This document shows positions 46,351 through 57,167 of a stretch of 64,000 nt of DNA, piece by piece; positions within the stretch are counted from its first letter, which is position 1, and the number at the start of each line of letters is the position of its first letter. The stretch is from assembly GCF_002865645.1 (NCBI RefSeq), contig NW_020194620.1, forward strand, positions 7,353 to 71,352, written 5' to 3'. This DNA comes from Hyaloscypha bicolor E (taxonomy: Eukaryota; Ascomycota; Leotiomycetes; Helotiales; Hyaloscyphaceae). The notes below the pieces were generated by a model, which saw only the letters and a list, made by a program, of their open reading frames with translations, made no database searches and had not been told where the DNA came from. Both the position numbers and the translations under genes were made by a program.

Positions 46351-46623
46351 CTAGAAGTATTATAGAGGTTCGGCTCGCTTACTAAGCGCCGCCACCACTT
46401 GATTGGGTGGCGAGGTGACGCTAGAGCGGGAATGCCCGGGGCTTTACCTAATAAGGCTAGCCCGTCACGTGCGCATATCACGTGCATACTACTCAAAGTA
46501 TTCATGAATATTCATGAATAGCTTGATTAGAATATGAGTAGAATATAAGTAGTGGGAATTTTTGATGAATAGAATATGAGTAGGGGCCACTACTCTACTC
46601 TACTCTATTCATTATTTACACTG

Positions 46624-46631
46624 TGCATCCC
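46624..46631. repeat. 8-bp target-site duplication, right copy (hAT)
   Basis: TGCATCCC directly follows the TTTACACTG terminus and is identical to 32079-32086. Confidence 0.88.
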
Positions 46632-46967
46632 CTTTCTCCATTTTAAGCACAAAACAAATCACCAGGCCTTCTGCACTTGCTGTGTCCAGTTTTGGCATCT
46701 GTTCTCCCTTCATACCCTTTATCTCCCGGTAAGCTGCAGTTCACGAACACATCAAGCCATCCCTTTTGTCTCGTCTCACCATGTCTCACAAAAGCATTCC
46801 TCCAATTCCTGAAACAGGATTCTTACTTGAACCAATATCATTGTTTGAATCCGTTTGCTAGTGTATGCTCTTTCGCCCTCAATTCCCATATTCCCTTCAC
46901 CTCCCCGGCCCCTTCTCGTTTTCAAAATGCAAATTCATCAACCAGAAATGACAGCAAATTCAACGAA

Positions 46968-47564
46968 ATGTTGCCAATCAACAACTACCAATCTCCATTC
47001 CGAGCATTCAGTTCCCTCTCGTCAGGACCAGGGAATTTCCATTCGCCCCTCCACCACCTCAGCCCCTTCACCTCTGCTCAAGAATCGGACGCAGAACTCG
47101 AAAACATTCTCCTGAGACGCGAACTGGCTCAGTGTCCTTTCCATTCTTGTCTACCGATAAACTCTCCTTTCAACTCACCTTTCGGGCAGTTCCAAGATCG
47201 AGAGGCACGCCACATCCCCCGTTGCCTTTGCAACAACCAACCCATCTTCACTCCATCCTCGCTCCATATCCGTCTCCGAGCCCTCGTTGCATCAACCTGT
47301 CCCAACGGCACTCTCCACATCAGACATGAATTTGTCGCTACTATTCCGATTTCAGCAACAATAGCAAACGTGTACAGCCACCTTGTCCGCGAGCTGGAGA
47401 GAAGCTTGCAAGGCGTTGGCTCCCTCCGCTTGCAGGCGACGCGCGTGGAGGTCAGAGTTTGCTTTATTGATGGTCGGTGCGAACGCTTGGCGCTCTTCCG
47501 CGATGTGTTGGACTTGAGAGAGGAGAGGGGCGTCGAGGGGTGCGTCGTTGTGGTTGAGTGGTGA
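46968..47564 (+). CDS. hypothetical protein, partly duplicated downstream
   Basis: An ATG-initiated 198-aa frame. The first third is Ser/Pro/Phe-rich. The middle has several Cys/His (CPFHSCLP, PRCLCNN). The last 80 residues look folded: TLHIRHEFVATIPIS, then YSHLVRELERSL, then RVEVRVCFIDGRCE and a DVLDLREERGVEG end. The open frame continues upstream to 46677 without an ATG in frame, so an upstream exon is possible (ATG at 46781 has good context in another frame). The transposon nest ends 345 bp before this ATG, so the promoter is short. A decayed copy of the 3' half follows at once, which supports this being a real gene. I do not recognise the family. Confidence 0.6.
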   Translation: MLPINNYQSPFRAFSSLSSGPGNFHSPLHHLSPFTSAQESDAELENILLRRELAQCPFHSCLPINSPFNSPFGQFQDREARHIPRCLCNNQPIFTPSSLHIRLRALVASTCPNGTLHIRHEFVATIPISATIANVYSHLVRELERSLQGVGSLRLQATRVEVRVCFIDGRCERLALFRDVLDLREERGVEGCVVVVEW

Positions 47565-47639
47565 TTCCATCCAACTACTCCGCAAACGACATCACATAGG
47601 ATTCATCTAGACCTAGACATCCACCTCCGGATATTGATC

Positions 47640-47871
47640 GCTGTCCCCGGCTCGAACAGCTCTCTGGACGGAATAGACTGCCCAGTGCCGCAATTCCGAT
47701 TTCGCTGATATAGATAATGTGTTGACAAAGTAGCAATGGGGGCATATAGATACTTTGCGATAGAGCGCATTTCCTTGTTTGGATGAGAAAGTTTTACAGA
47801 TCTTTTGTGATGAGTTAGAATTTCGCAAGGAGAGGGGAGTAGATGGGAGGTTGGTTGCTGTCGAATGTTGA
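47640..47871 (+). pseudogene. decayed tandem copy of the upstream hypothetical gene's 3' half
   Basis: ATTCCGATTTC at 47693 matches the same word at 47343 in the gene above. The end of this copy reads DELEFRKERGVDGRLVAVEC-stop, matching DVLDLREERGVEGCVVVVEW-stop at 47505-47564. Between these anchors it is 43 nt shorter, with frameshifts and stops. The minus-strand ORF 47613-47978 is its shadow. Confidence 0.7.
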
Positions 47872-48446
47872 ATCCACCAGATCATTTTCATGGATTCCAC
47901 TCGAATGAACAGGACTCTCATTTGAAATCTTCCTTGCCAAGTGAATTGTGCCTTTTCAAGTCTTGTTACATGTCGCATTTTTCGTAATAAGATCCCATGC
48001 TAAGAAGCCATACCTATACGAGACACTCAATGTGGAAATTACAAAGTTGCAACAATAGGTAGAGGTCTGCAATAGCTACGATTTTGTTTCGACCTCGAGT
48101 GCAATCTTGTTGTATTAGAAAACCTGGGGCATTGATCACAGCATGCAACAAAGCTTCCACGTAAGGCATTCGCCCCTCCAAGTCCTAGTCTTTCACTTTC
48201 GCAAGCCACTCTTGCCTTCTATTCTCAAGGTCATAAGAATACAGGATTCCGTGAAGCACTTAAGCGAAACATTGATAAAATGTAACTAAACTCTCCCTGT
48301 CCAAGGCACACTCACTCACTCAATGGACCAAAGACAGAAGAAATCATTGATTTTTATATTAATATTGATCGCGCTTGCCCGCTTTTTAATTCACAGCATA
48401 TCCCAAAACAGAGAGATACATACATACATTTATTTATCAACATGTC
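47872..48446. other. intergenic, no gene seen
   Basis: 575 bp of 3' flanks from two genes pointing toward each other. Nothing recognisable beyond short A/T runs and a TACATACATACAT stretch near 48420. Confidence 0.45.
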
Positions 48447-50331
48447 CTAGTAGACAAAAATAAAGTCTTCGTTTTTTAAATCCGCAATATCATCAAAGGC
48501 CTTCTCGCCCCCACTCGCCCAGGCCCCCTCCCCGTTCGCCTCATCAACCTGATCACTGATCGCCCTCTCTTGACTATTCATCATACTCCTGTCAGCGATA
48601 ACCTCGCTCTTTCCGAGCGCTACCCTGCGTGATGCGTGGCACTTGTTGAGGAACATGAGGTAGAGGGTGGTGAAGGTGACGATGATGATGAGAACGACAA
48701 AGAGAACGAGGTTGGAGATCAGGCCGCGGCGGTAGAGCGGCTTCTCGGCTGTGGTGTAGAGGTGCGGGCCGATTATGTTGCCCGCGGACTGGCCAATGAA
48801 GAGGATGGCCGTTGTAGTCTTCTTTTTTGTTTCGCCTGCGGTGTTTTGGGAGGACCAGGAGTAGATGAGGGGGGAGATGCCGGGGTAGAAAGAGATCTGA
48901 GATGGATGTCAGCATAGACTAGAATGCACCTAGTGTAGGTCAAAAACGTACCAGGTAGTATCCGACGAGGAGGGGACCGCGGTTTCTAGTCGTGTGCTTG
49001 ATGCACAACAACATGACGATGCCGATGATAGGGGGGATACAGAGCAGGGCAAGGGCTGGTCCCTTACGCTTCGTCCAAGTGGCGAAAGCAGCGCCTCCCA
49101 TGGTAGCAACAATTTGAACTGCTCCGAAGGGGATGTTGAGAAGGATCGTGTTGAAGGGGTTGAAGCCAAACGAGTTGACGATCAAGGGTCCGAAGGTTGT
49201 GATACCTCCGCTGGGGATTCTGAACCAGTGAGTATATTGAAAGCAACCTTTCTAAGATCAATCACTTACGAGATGGAGAAGATAAGTGCGAACCAACACC
49301 AGGTCTTGATGTCAAGTAGACTCTCGGTCACATGTTCCCACTTCCATTCGGTTGACACAACACCCATTTGATTATCTCTGAGACGCTCTACGGCGAGGAC
49401 CTTGTCATGGTCATTAAGGAATTTGGCATCGACAGGGGAGTCTGGCAGGAAGAGGCTTTGGAAGTCAGCATGGAGATTAATTTTCTACCTGATATCAGAC
49501 TTACAAGACAAGAACCGAGAAGACGACGGTGAGGAGCCCGCAGGCAAGGAAAATGATCTGGTAAGAATGTAGCTTTTCCGAGTGGATATGACCTAAGCCG
49601 TATGCGAGAAGACTTCCAACCTATCACAGAGTCAGATTTGATCTTCGGTGTCGATGAAGGAACTCACCATATTGGTCACACCGTTCATGGCATACCACGA
49701 AGCGTTTCGGTACGTCTGTTCACTACGTCTCCACCACATTTGCGTAATGGCAATGAAGGTTGGGGCTATGTGGTATGTCAGAAAGGGGCAATAACAAAGC
49801 TTGGAGGTACATACCAACGGAAGCTTCGAAGCAGCCGAGGAAGAATCGCGTAGCAAGCAACCCTTTGAAGTTCTTCGCCACAGCCATGCAACTCAACACT
49901 ATGCCCCAGCAGAGTACCATACAGGCAGCAAATTTGCCTGTTGGGAGCTTCACCAAGAAGTAGGCAATAACTGGTTGCATGACAAGTTGGGCAATGTAGA
50001 CGATGGATCCTAGCCAGGAGTAGTCTTGGCCTCCGAGGTGGGCATCTGCGATGAGACCAAACACACTTGCGTATGATAGAGTGGACTTGTCGAGTTGCTG
50101 AAGGAAGTAGACCCCCAGCATAACTGGGAGAATAGCGAGATCGATCCTGCGGAGAATCCGTTTGTTGTCTACTTCCGAGACGACAACACGCTCGCTGCTG
50201 TTTCCGAGGAGCTCAGCAGCGCGGTCCTTGCCGGCATGGCGTTCTCCGTTGAAGCCATTGTACTTGGAAGGGTCCTCGACGGTTTCGATAGTAGCCTGTT
50301 GGGCTGACTCGGGGTCTGTCTTGGAGTCCAT
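48447..50331 (-). CDS. MFS transporter, anion:cation symporter (Dal5-like) family
   Basis: Six exons (49815-50331, 49668-49765, 49505-49620, 49270-49455, 48952-49219, 48447-48896) with introns of 47-55 bp give 544 aa. Family hallmarks are the opening RIDLAILPVMLGVYFLQQLDKSTLSYASVFG in part, the loop KLPTGKFAACMVLCWG, RFFLGCFEASVAPTF, and the second-half pieces SGGITTFGPLIVNSFGF and FYPGISPLIYSW. About twelve membrane segments are expected. Dal5-family proteins carry allantoate, nicotinate, vitamins or other carboxylates across the plasma membrane with H+. The exact cargo is not readable. ATG 50331 is the first in-frame Met; the ORF upstream lacks an ATG. It is divergent from the GH31 gene. 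Confidence 0.9.
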
Positions 50332-51043
50332 GTTGGAAGCAGGGCTATACAGCAAAGCTTCTGGGGTCAAGAGGTTCGACAATCAAGAGCAACTATTGCC
50401 ACTCAATATCAAATCAGAGGAAAAGAGATTGAAAGGACGAACAAGCTGAAGAGAGAAGAGGGAATGAGGTTCCATCTTCCCTTCTTAAAGAAAACCCGAG
50501 GGAGTGGATTGCATAGCGACGGAGCACCTTAGCTTCTTCCGGGGTCAATCCGGAGAGGATTGGGGTCTGGGGTCATCGGACTTCGGATGACATGTGCGAA
50601 GAAAGAAGGGGGATGCCAGACGAGCCGACTGGCTGCGCTGCCCATTCCGTCAGGCCTCTTCACAAACCTGTTCATGACTCCCCGCAAGTTGGTGTCGACT
50701 GACTCGTGGAATGAGAGAGAGGTTGGAGATACACCGCCGTATGCGGGCTAGCGTCGGAGTTCTTCCCGAGAGCCGAAGCCAACGCGGGGAAAGCTGCAGC
50801 TCCTTCAAACCCCGACCATCAACGACGACAAGAGCATTCCAATTCGAGCCACCGAGCCACCGAGCCACCGAGCCACGTGCAGCAGGAGCTGTGCAGCTGC
50901 CGGTGTCGGGTTGGAGTGCGATGAGTAGGCAAGTATAAGGCGGTGCTTCTCTTTGCTTCTTCCGCTTCCTCTTCCTCTTCCTCTTCCTCGTCTTCTTCTT
51001 CCTCCTGTTCCGTTCAAACCTCGCTGTATTTCAATCCTTCCAG
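50332..51043. promoter_or_regulatory. shared divergent promoter of MFS transporter and GH31 gene
   Basis: 712 bp between two start codons pointing away from each other. It holds four exact copies of CGAGCCAC (50845-50876) that run straight into a CACGTG, and a long CT-rich tract (50953-51008) just before the GH31 ATG, typical of fungal 5' leaders. No gene is present. Confidence 0.6.
50845..50876. repeat. 8-bp repeat CGAGCCAC, four copies
   Basis: Four perfect head-to-tail copies; the last one overlaps a CACGTG hexamer. Confidence 0.8.
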
Positions 51044-53615
51044 ATGCCTCAACACGAGTATACACCGCAGCAGTACATACCCATTCAAGTAAATGGGCAT
51101 GTCGGAGGCACAGAGCATCGCGCTCCCAACGTCCAACTCGAATCCACTGATGGAGACACAAGTTTCCAGTTTACCTTCGAAGCAATTCGACCAGGCCTCT
51201 TTCGAACAACATTCTCCTCGAAAACACATCCTCTCCCTCCCCATCCGAGCTGCTCTCGCCCTGTGGTCGACTTCGGCGGACTGAAGCCTACTACCCAATC
51301 CACCGCCTCGCAGAAGACCATCGAAGTTGGGGATGTCACCGCTACCGTCGATTGGAGCGGCCCCCCCCTCGTCACCCTTCAATCTGCCGGCCAAGAAAAG
51401 GCGATCCACCGAGACCTCGATTTCCGATCCTACTGCGTGGATTCTACAGGAATCGCACATTACACGAGATACAAGAGAGACACACTTCACGTTGGGCTTG
51501 GCGAGAAGGCTGCACCCATGAACCTGTCGAATAGGCACTTCGTTCTTTCCGCAACAGATTGTTTCGGATACGATGTTTACAGAACAGATCCACTCTACAA
51601 ACATATCCCCCTCCTAATCAATGCCACTCCAGATGGCTGCGTTGGCATATTCTCAACATCACACAGTCGTGGAACATACTCGATCGGTGCCGAAATTGAT
51701 GGCTTGTGGGGCCACTTTAAGGTCTACCGTCAAGATTACGGCGGGTTGGAGGAGTACTTGATGGTGGGGAAGACAATTCAAGATGTTGTCAGGACATATG
51801 CAGACCTGGTCGGATATCCCAAGCTTGTGCCGCGCTGGGCTTTCGGTTACATTGCTGGCGGTATGAAGTATTCCATGCTGGATGAACCACGGGCTTCAGA
51901 GGCCTTGATGGACTTCGCCACAAAGCTTAAGACACATGACATTCCATGTTCGGCTTTCCAGATGTCATCCGGATACACTGTGGCCGAAACCGAGCCCAAG
52001 ACGAGAAATGTATTCACGTGGAACAAGCACAGGTTCCCTGATCCAGAGGGCTTCGTTGCAAAGTACCACGAGGAAGGCATTCGCATTATCGCCAATGTCA
52101 AGCCTTATGTCCTTGCCAACCACCCGGAGTACGACAAGCTGGTTTCGTCCAGTGCTTTCTTCACTGATCCAAGGACCAAGAAATCTGGCATTGCTCGATT
52201 ATGGAGTGCAGGTGGAGGTGAGAGTGGTGAAGGCGGGCACATTGATTTCACCTCTAAGGCTGGCTTTCAGTGGTGGTATGAAGGCGTAAAAGCACTTCGG
52301 AAATGCGGCATCGAAGGCATCTGGAATGATAACAATGAATACACCATCCCGGACGATAATTGGCAGCTCGCCCTGAACGATATTGATCAAGCGACGGCAG
52401 AGACTGGGAAGGCCATTGGCCTCTGGGGAAGAAGCTTACATACCGAGCTGATGGGACAGTCTTCTCACGATGCTTTGGTCGATCTAGAGCCAGAGATCAG
52501 ACCTTTTGTACTCACTCGATCAGCTACTGCCGGGACGATGAGATACGCTGCAAGTTCCTGGAGCGGGGACAATGTTACCAGCTGGCCTGGGATGAAAGGT
52601 GCGAACTCGTTGGCTCTCAATGCAGGCATCAGCTTGCTTCAGGTATGTCCTCAACCCTTCCCTGGAAGCTTCGCTAATGGGTCAGTGCTATGGTCATGAC
52701 ATTGGTGGCTTTGAAGGTCCACAGCCAAGTCCAGAACTTCTACTCCGCTGGATCCAGCATGGCATTTATTCTCCACGGTTTGCCATCAACTGCTTCAAGA
52801 CTGATGAAAATGACAACACGATCGGCGGTGTTATCGAACCGTGGATGTATCCCGAGATCACTCCTCTCATCCGAGACACGATCAAGCGTCGTTACGAGAT
52901 CATACCTTATCTATACTCCCTGATGCTCCAGAGCCACATGACGGCCTTACCACCTCAGCGATGGATCGGTCATGGCTATGAGTCCGATCCAGAGGTCTGG
53001 ACACCCGAAGTAATGGCCGGTGAGACGCAATACTGGCTTGGTGACACCATTCTTGTCGGCGGTGTCTACGAACCTGGAAATACGACTGCGAGGATGTACC
53101 TCCCAACAAAGGGGCCCGAAGATCTAGGATACCTCAATCTCAATGAACCTCATCAATATCTACCAGCTGGCCAATGGGTGGACATCAATTCCGAGTGGAA
53201 AGACAGCATCCCTCTTCTCGCCCGAGTCGGCGAAGCCATTGCGGTAGGAAAGAATCTCCAGACGCGCTCCACTGGCGATCATAGATTTCCTTCTCCCAAT
53301 GCGGTTGAGGATGATTATCGAGCCGTGGAGATCTTTCCTCCAAAGGGGGCTTCGAACAAAGAGCACTCGTATGTTTGGTACGAGGACGACGGAATTTCGT
53401 CTAAATTGAGCATGTCGACATTTACGTTGACGTGGAGCTCGACTGTGGAGAGTATTACGGCGAAGGTTGAGAAAGCCGGCGAGTATGTACCGCTTTGGAA
53501 AGATTTGGAGATAGTGCTTCCTGTCGGCGATAAGAGGAGTGTCATTATGAGTAATGGCTCATCCTGCCAAAGAGTTAGGGACAGTCGTGGGCGCACTGTT
53601 TTCAGGATCGTCTAA
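51044..53615 (+). CDS. GH31 alpha-glucosidase-type glycoside hydrolase, intracellular
   Basis: Two exons (51044-52642, 52686-53615) with an unusually short 43-bp intron give 842 aa. The GH31 barrel begins about residue 260 (PRWAFGYIAGGMKYS). The nucleophile region is GIWNDNNEY with D429, and the acid/base is D509 in WSGDN. After the intron come CYGHDIGGF and a beta-rich C-terminal domain ending in WYEDDG and RVRDSRGR. GH31 enzymes cleave alpha-glucosides or alpha-xylosides with retention. The protein has no signal peptide, so it probably acts in the cytosol on imported sugars. It resembles the bacterial-type branch more than secreted fungal maltases, but substrate choice cannot be read. It is paired with the MFS transporter. 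Confidence 0.92.
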
Positions 53616-53663
53616 GATGGATAGACATATCTAGATATATACCATTTTGCTTGGCTGAGAACA

Positions 53664-54529
53664 TCAATCTAAATACCACTTCCCACCACTCTTCAACTTT
53701 ATCTTCGCTACCTCCCAATCCTTCTCCGAGAACCGATATTGAACACTACCTCCCTCTCCATTCGGTCTGCCATCTTTCTTCATCTCAGCAACAGGGATAC
53801 CCATAACATCCACCAGCTTCCTCCATGGTTCATTCTCCACATTTGTGTCAGCAGTTATCTTCTTCGCTCCTACCTTCTTAAACCCATACTCAATGACCGC
53901 CTCTAGAGTCTCAAGTGCATACCCTTTTCTTTGAAAGCGCCAGTCAATCAAGCAACCCACATCCGTCCTTACGATTTCCTTTCCTTCCGCATCTTTCTCA
54001 ATCTTAAACTCATTAAACCCAGTACTGCCGATCAGAAACCCGTCGGCAGCCTAGATTTTGAGTCAGAATCACAATTTGTCAATGTGTTATGTAACAAGCG
54101 ACTTCGACACTTCGTAGATGGAAGGGGAAGCGTACTTTCAAAGCCTCAGCGCCCTCAGGCACAGGTTGGTTTTCTTTCAAAATCACAACGAGCCATGCGT
54201 TCTCGCCCCTCGCAGTACTCCCCGCGTTTCCTCCTTGCTTCCTCAAATTCTCTCTCTGCTGCTCCTCGCTCCTATACTGCCCCACCACTCCACCGAAGGG
54301 GCTGCGTAATGAGAGTCAGAAATTGCTCTTCGTATAAAATCGCATCTGCGAGTTCGCAACACGATACAAGTACATACTTGTTGATCGGATCACTGAATAA
54401 TTTCGTGAAAGCGGTGGCGTCGGAGACGAGAGCTGTACGGAGAATCAGTCGGGGCGTGGAAATGGTATGGGAAAGGCGGGCCCAGGGTGGGAGGGGATCT
54501 GGTATTGGGGGTGGGATCTCCGTCGCCAT
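53664..54529 (-). CDS. GNAT-family N-acetyltransferase
   Basis: Exons 54378-54529, 54136-54301 and 53664-54050 with 76- and 85-bp introns give 234 aa. The N-terminus has the common STPRLILRTALVSDA strand-helix of RimJ/RimL-type GNATs. The second exon carries NPFGGVVGQYR. The third carries IGSTGFNEF and the acetyl-CoA loop region DWRFQRKGYALETLEAVIEYGF, shown in part, then ITADTNVENEPWRKLVDVMG. Such enzymes acetylate protein N-termini, small amines or antibiotics; the substrate is unknown. It ends 48 bp from the GH31 stop, so the two genes converge. Confidence 0.88.
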
Positions 54530-57167
54530 CGTCGAGGATTGGCCTTATTTTTAGTTTAAAGAAATGGGGGAAGGCAATCTGTGATCGTGGGAGGATGATA
54601 GCAGAGATGTGCTATATAGCTACTTTTTATCCAGTTTTCATTTATCTTCAGAGTGCCCCATTGACGAGAGTTCGTACATTGTGAATGTGACTCAGACAAT
54701 TGAACTGCTACTTTGGTCTCGGCTAATCAGCTTCAAGCGGGTCGGACGATTTTGGTGCATGAAACATCACCTTCCCTTTTCGGTATGTGGGATACTGACG
54801 CTTTTGAACTTGACTTTTGTAGCTAAGCCGTTAAAAATTTAGTGCATGCCAGCTGCTCTTTCGTTTACTATTGATCGCTAGAAAACTTAGGCTAATCCCG
54901 TTGTGGAAATCTGACTCTATCCATAGTTTCTTGAGCACCCCTCAATTTCTTGGGTTTACCGAAGAGAAGCAGTGTTTTTTGCTACATGTAGACGAATCAG
55001 ATGGGCATCTTTCCATTGCCGCAGGACTTCAAACATCGCATCAGTTTTCCTAAACTATTGCATTGTACTTAACAGACAGGATTTGCGCGGTTCCGTAGTT
55101 GCCTTCGCCGGTTCCAGGCCCCGAATCATCTTAACGAGTTGTGATTATCAAAATTTTATGAACTTATCACTCAAATTGGCTATTGAATTTCCATCTCCTC
55201 CATATCGCACTCTCCTGAATCGATTTGTTATGCCCGCGATACAAAACAAGCAATACCAGATTTACCTATGGTCGACTTTGCAAAACTGTACTCTATGGGG
55301 GAAGGAATTATAACTTTGGTGAGGATCAACTTTGGCTTGAAGGGAGAATCGATTCTAGCAGACTTTGTTTAACTCGACACGTCTCGCCTTATATCATCGG
55401 ACCTTTATTTCTCCCATCTAAGAATTAAACCGGATTAGAGCAGCAGCTGAAATTTCGACCTGATTTTTTTATCAAAATAATGCGTAATGAGTGCTAAGAA
55501 GACTGCTCTAGCCCCTAGCCATACCCGGGTTATCTCATACCGACATATTTGAGAATGAAATATTGCATCTAGTATTTATATATTCGGAGGAAGTAGAAAG
55601 CAAAGCTTTCATGGGGTTATTTATCACGCAAAGTTTAACTGTACAGGCTCGGCAACGATTACTAATATCGCACAATTAATTGCAATCGATACAGAATCAT
55701 AAGGGTATCAATTATTTAGCGAGTAGGTCCGGCCCTATAGGGGAAGGTTATCGCTAGGAGTTTTGCGATTGCTTACAATTTCTATAAATAAACGATGATT
55801 AATCGATGGCCTAATAATCATTGTCCTGGAACTTTAACGCATTTAGTTGCGCGATACTGTACCAGATTTGCATATCAAACAAAAGTTGATAAGTAGCGGA
55901 AACGAAGGGGATCCGAGCCTTTCGGGGTTTCCTTGTAACGCGCATCGTATGTCAGTGGCGTCACCAGAGACTCTCAAGATTCTTTCTTTCAGAGCCTCGA
56001 CAACTTAGCGTTTACTCGACCGAATGCCCGGATAGCACGATCTCTAGCCAAGCATAAAAATCGGAGATAAAAATGCAAACCGTTTGGCCTGTGGTCCGCT
56101 AGGTCCGGCGGAGGAAACATTTTGGTGGGGGTTCGAGGGGCTGAGCTTTGGCAACTGGGAGTCTATTTTGACTGCGTTTACGACGAAAACGATCCGTCAA
56201 CCACAACAGCGTCATTGGTCTCGACCGGCTCGGCACTCGCAGTTAGATTCCGGCGCAGGTGAGGCAAGGCAAGACCCCCCCCCCTTTTATTTTCCGGCTA
56301 TCGTGAGTGGAGGCACCCCTGTGCAGATCCTACTACCATTGCCAACCTCTTCTCTTTGCGCTCGTCTCTCCCTTCCACCTTCACTCGGCCGAACTGTGCC
56401 ATTGGTTCTTGAGAAGGCCTCCTTCGGGCATCCTAGCTTGGCACAACTTGATGAATAATTATGTATGTAAGACGCCCGGCCTGTCCGAATTCTGGATTCT
56501 GAATTGCTGCAAGCAGGGTTGCTGACACGGGGCGGACGACTACCGACCCACCGACCATCCGCTGAGGGGCGGAGGGGCGAGAGGGAATACCTCCCGATCG
56601 TCCTCCTGGACACATGCGATGAGACCCGAGAGCGAAGGATCAATGGCTATTACGGCTGCAATAGGTAAAAGTTTAGCACGCGCAGGCTGGGGGTTCTCTC
56701 CGGATGAAGGCGCATATACGATGCCGAAAGGTCGCACATAACCTTAAGTACCGAAAGGTCGTACATGCATCTCGCTGACTCATGGCCAAATGAGCCAATC
56801 AATTATCTTCACATGCGTGGAATGCGTTAACTCCAGATCGGGAGATCTGCTCGCACGGGGTGTATTTTCTTTCACCTCCGAGTTCGAACACTAAGGTTAA
56901 GGCTAGCCTTTGCCTTTGCCTTTATAAGAGGAATGTTCCGCGCGATGACCTCAACGGCGGGGCACGACTACACTAAACATCGCGCAACTTCTACAAAAAC
57001 AATTAAACAGTGCAATATTCCCACATATGAACAACATAAATTGAGTCGAAGGGACCGTACTCGCGAGTGGCTCTTCTCACCCGATCTGGAGGCACACAGT
57101 CAGGTGCCCACGCCCACCTCCTCACGTCAACGATACTCGAACTGACGAGCATTCGGGTTCACATACA
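54530..57167. other. long intergenic stretch, 2.6 kb, ABC transporter promoter at its right end
   Basis: No gene is supported. A 124-codon ORF (56084-56458) overlaps opposite frames and has no domain. A run of ten C lies at 56275-56284. GCCTTT repeats three times at 56906-56923, running into TATAAG (56923-56928), about 240 bp before the ABC transporter start. The left part is AT-leaning and featureless. Confidence 0.5.
56923..56928 (+). promoter_or_regulatory. candidate TATA box of the ABC transporter gene
   Basis: TATAAG follows a GCCTTT triplication and is followed by GGAATGTTCCGCGCG. It is the best TATA match upstream of the start at 57168. Confidence 0.4.

Larger units (their letters stand above)
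32087..46623 (-). mobile_element. hAT-type DNA transposon, non-autonomous, carrying two nested retroelements
   Basis: The outermost element starts CAGTGTGAG at 32087 and ends in its complement, TTTACACTG, at 46623. It is flanked by the 8-bp duplication TGCATCCC, as hAT insertions are. Removing the inserted retroelement (13424 bp plus its 5-bp duplication) leaves about 1108 bp. Subterminal zones at both ends are rich in GAGTAG/CTACTC and in palindromic ATTCATGAATATTCATGAAT, and carry CACGTGAT. The only coding relic is the C-terminal hAT dimerisation region on the minus strand, so this copy could not have made a whole transposase. It retains GC-rich segments (46340-46480) that escaped RIP. Confidence 0.85.

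Noticed and set aside
56084..56458. 124-codon ORF in the ABC transporter upstream region
   Set aside because: Overlaps an equally long opposite-strand ORF, contains a C10 run and has no recognisable domain; more likely promoter DNA.
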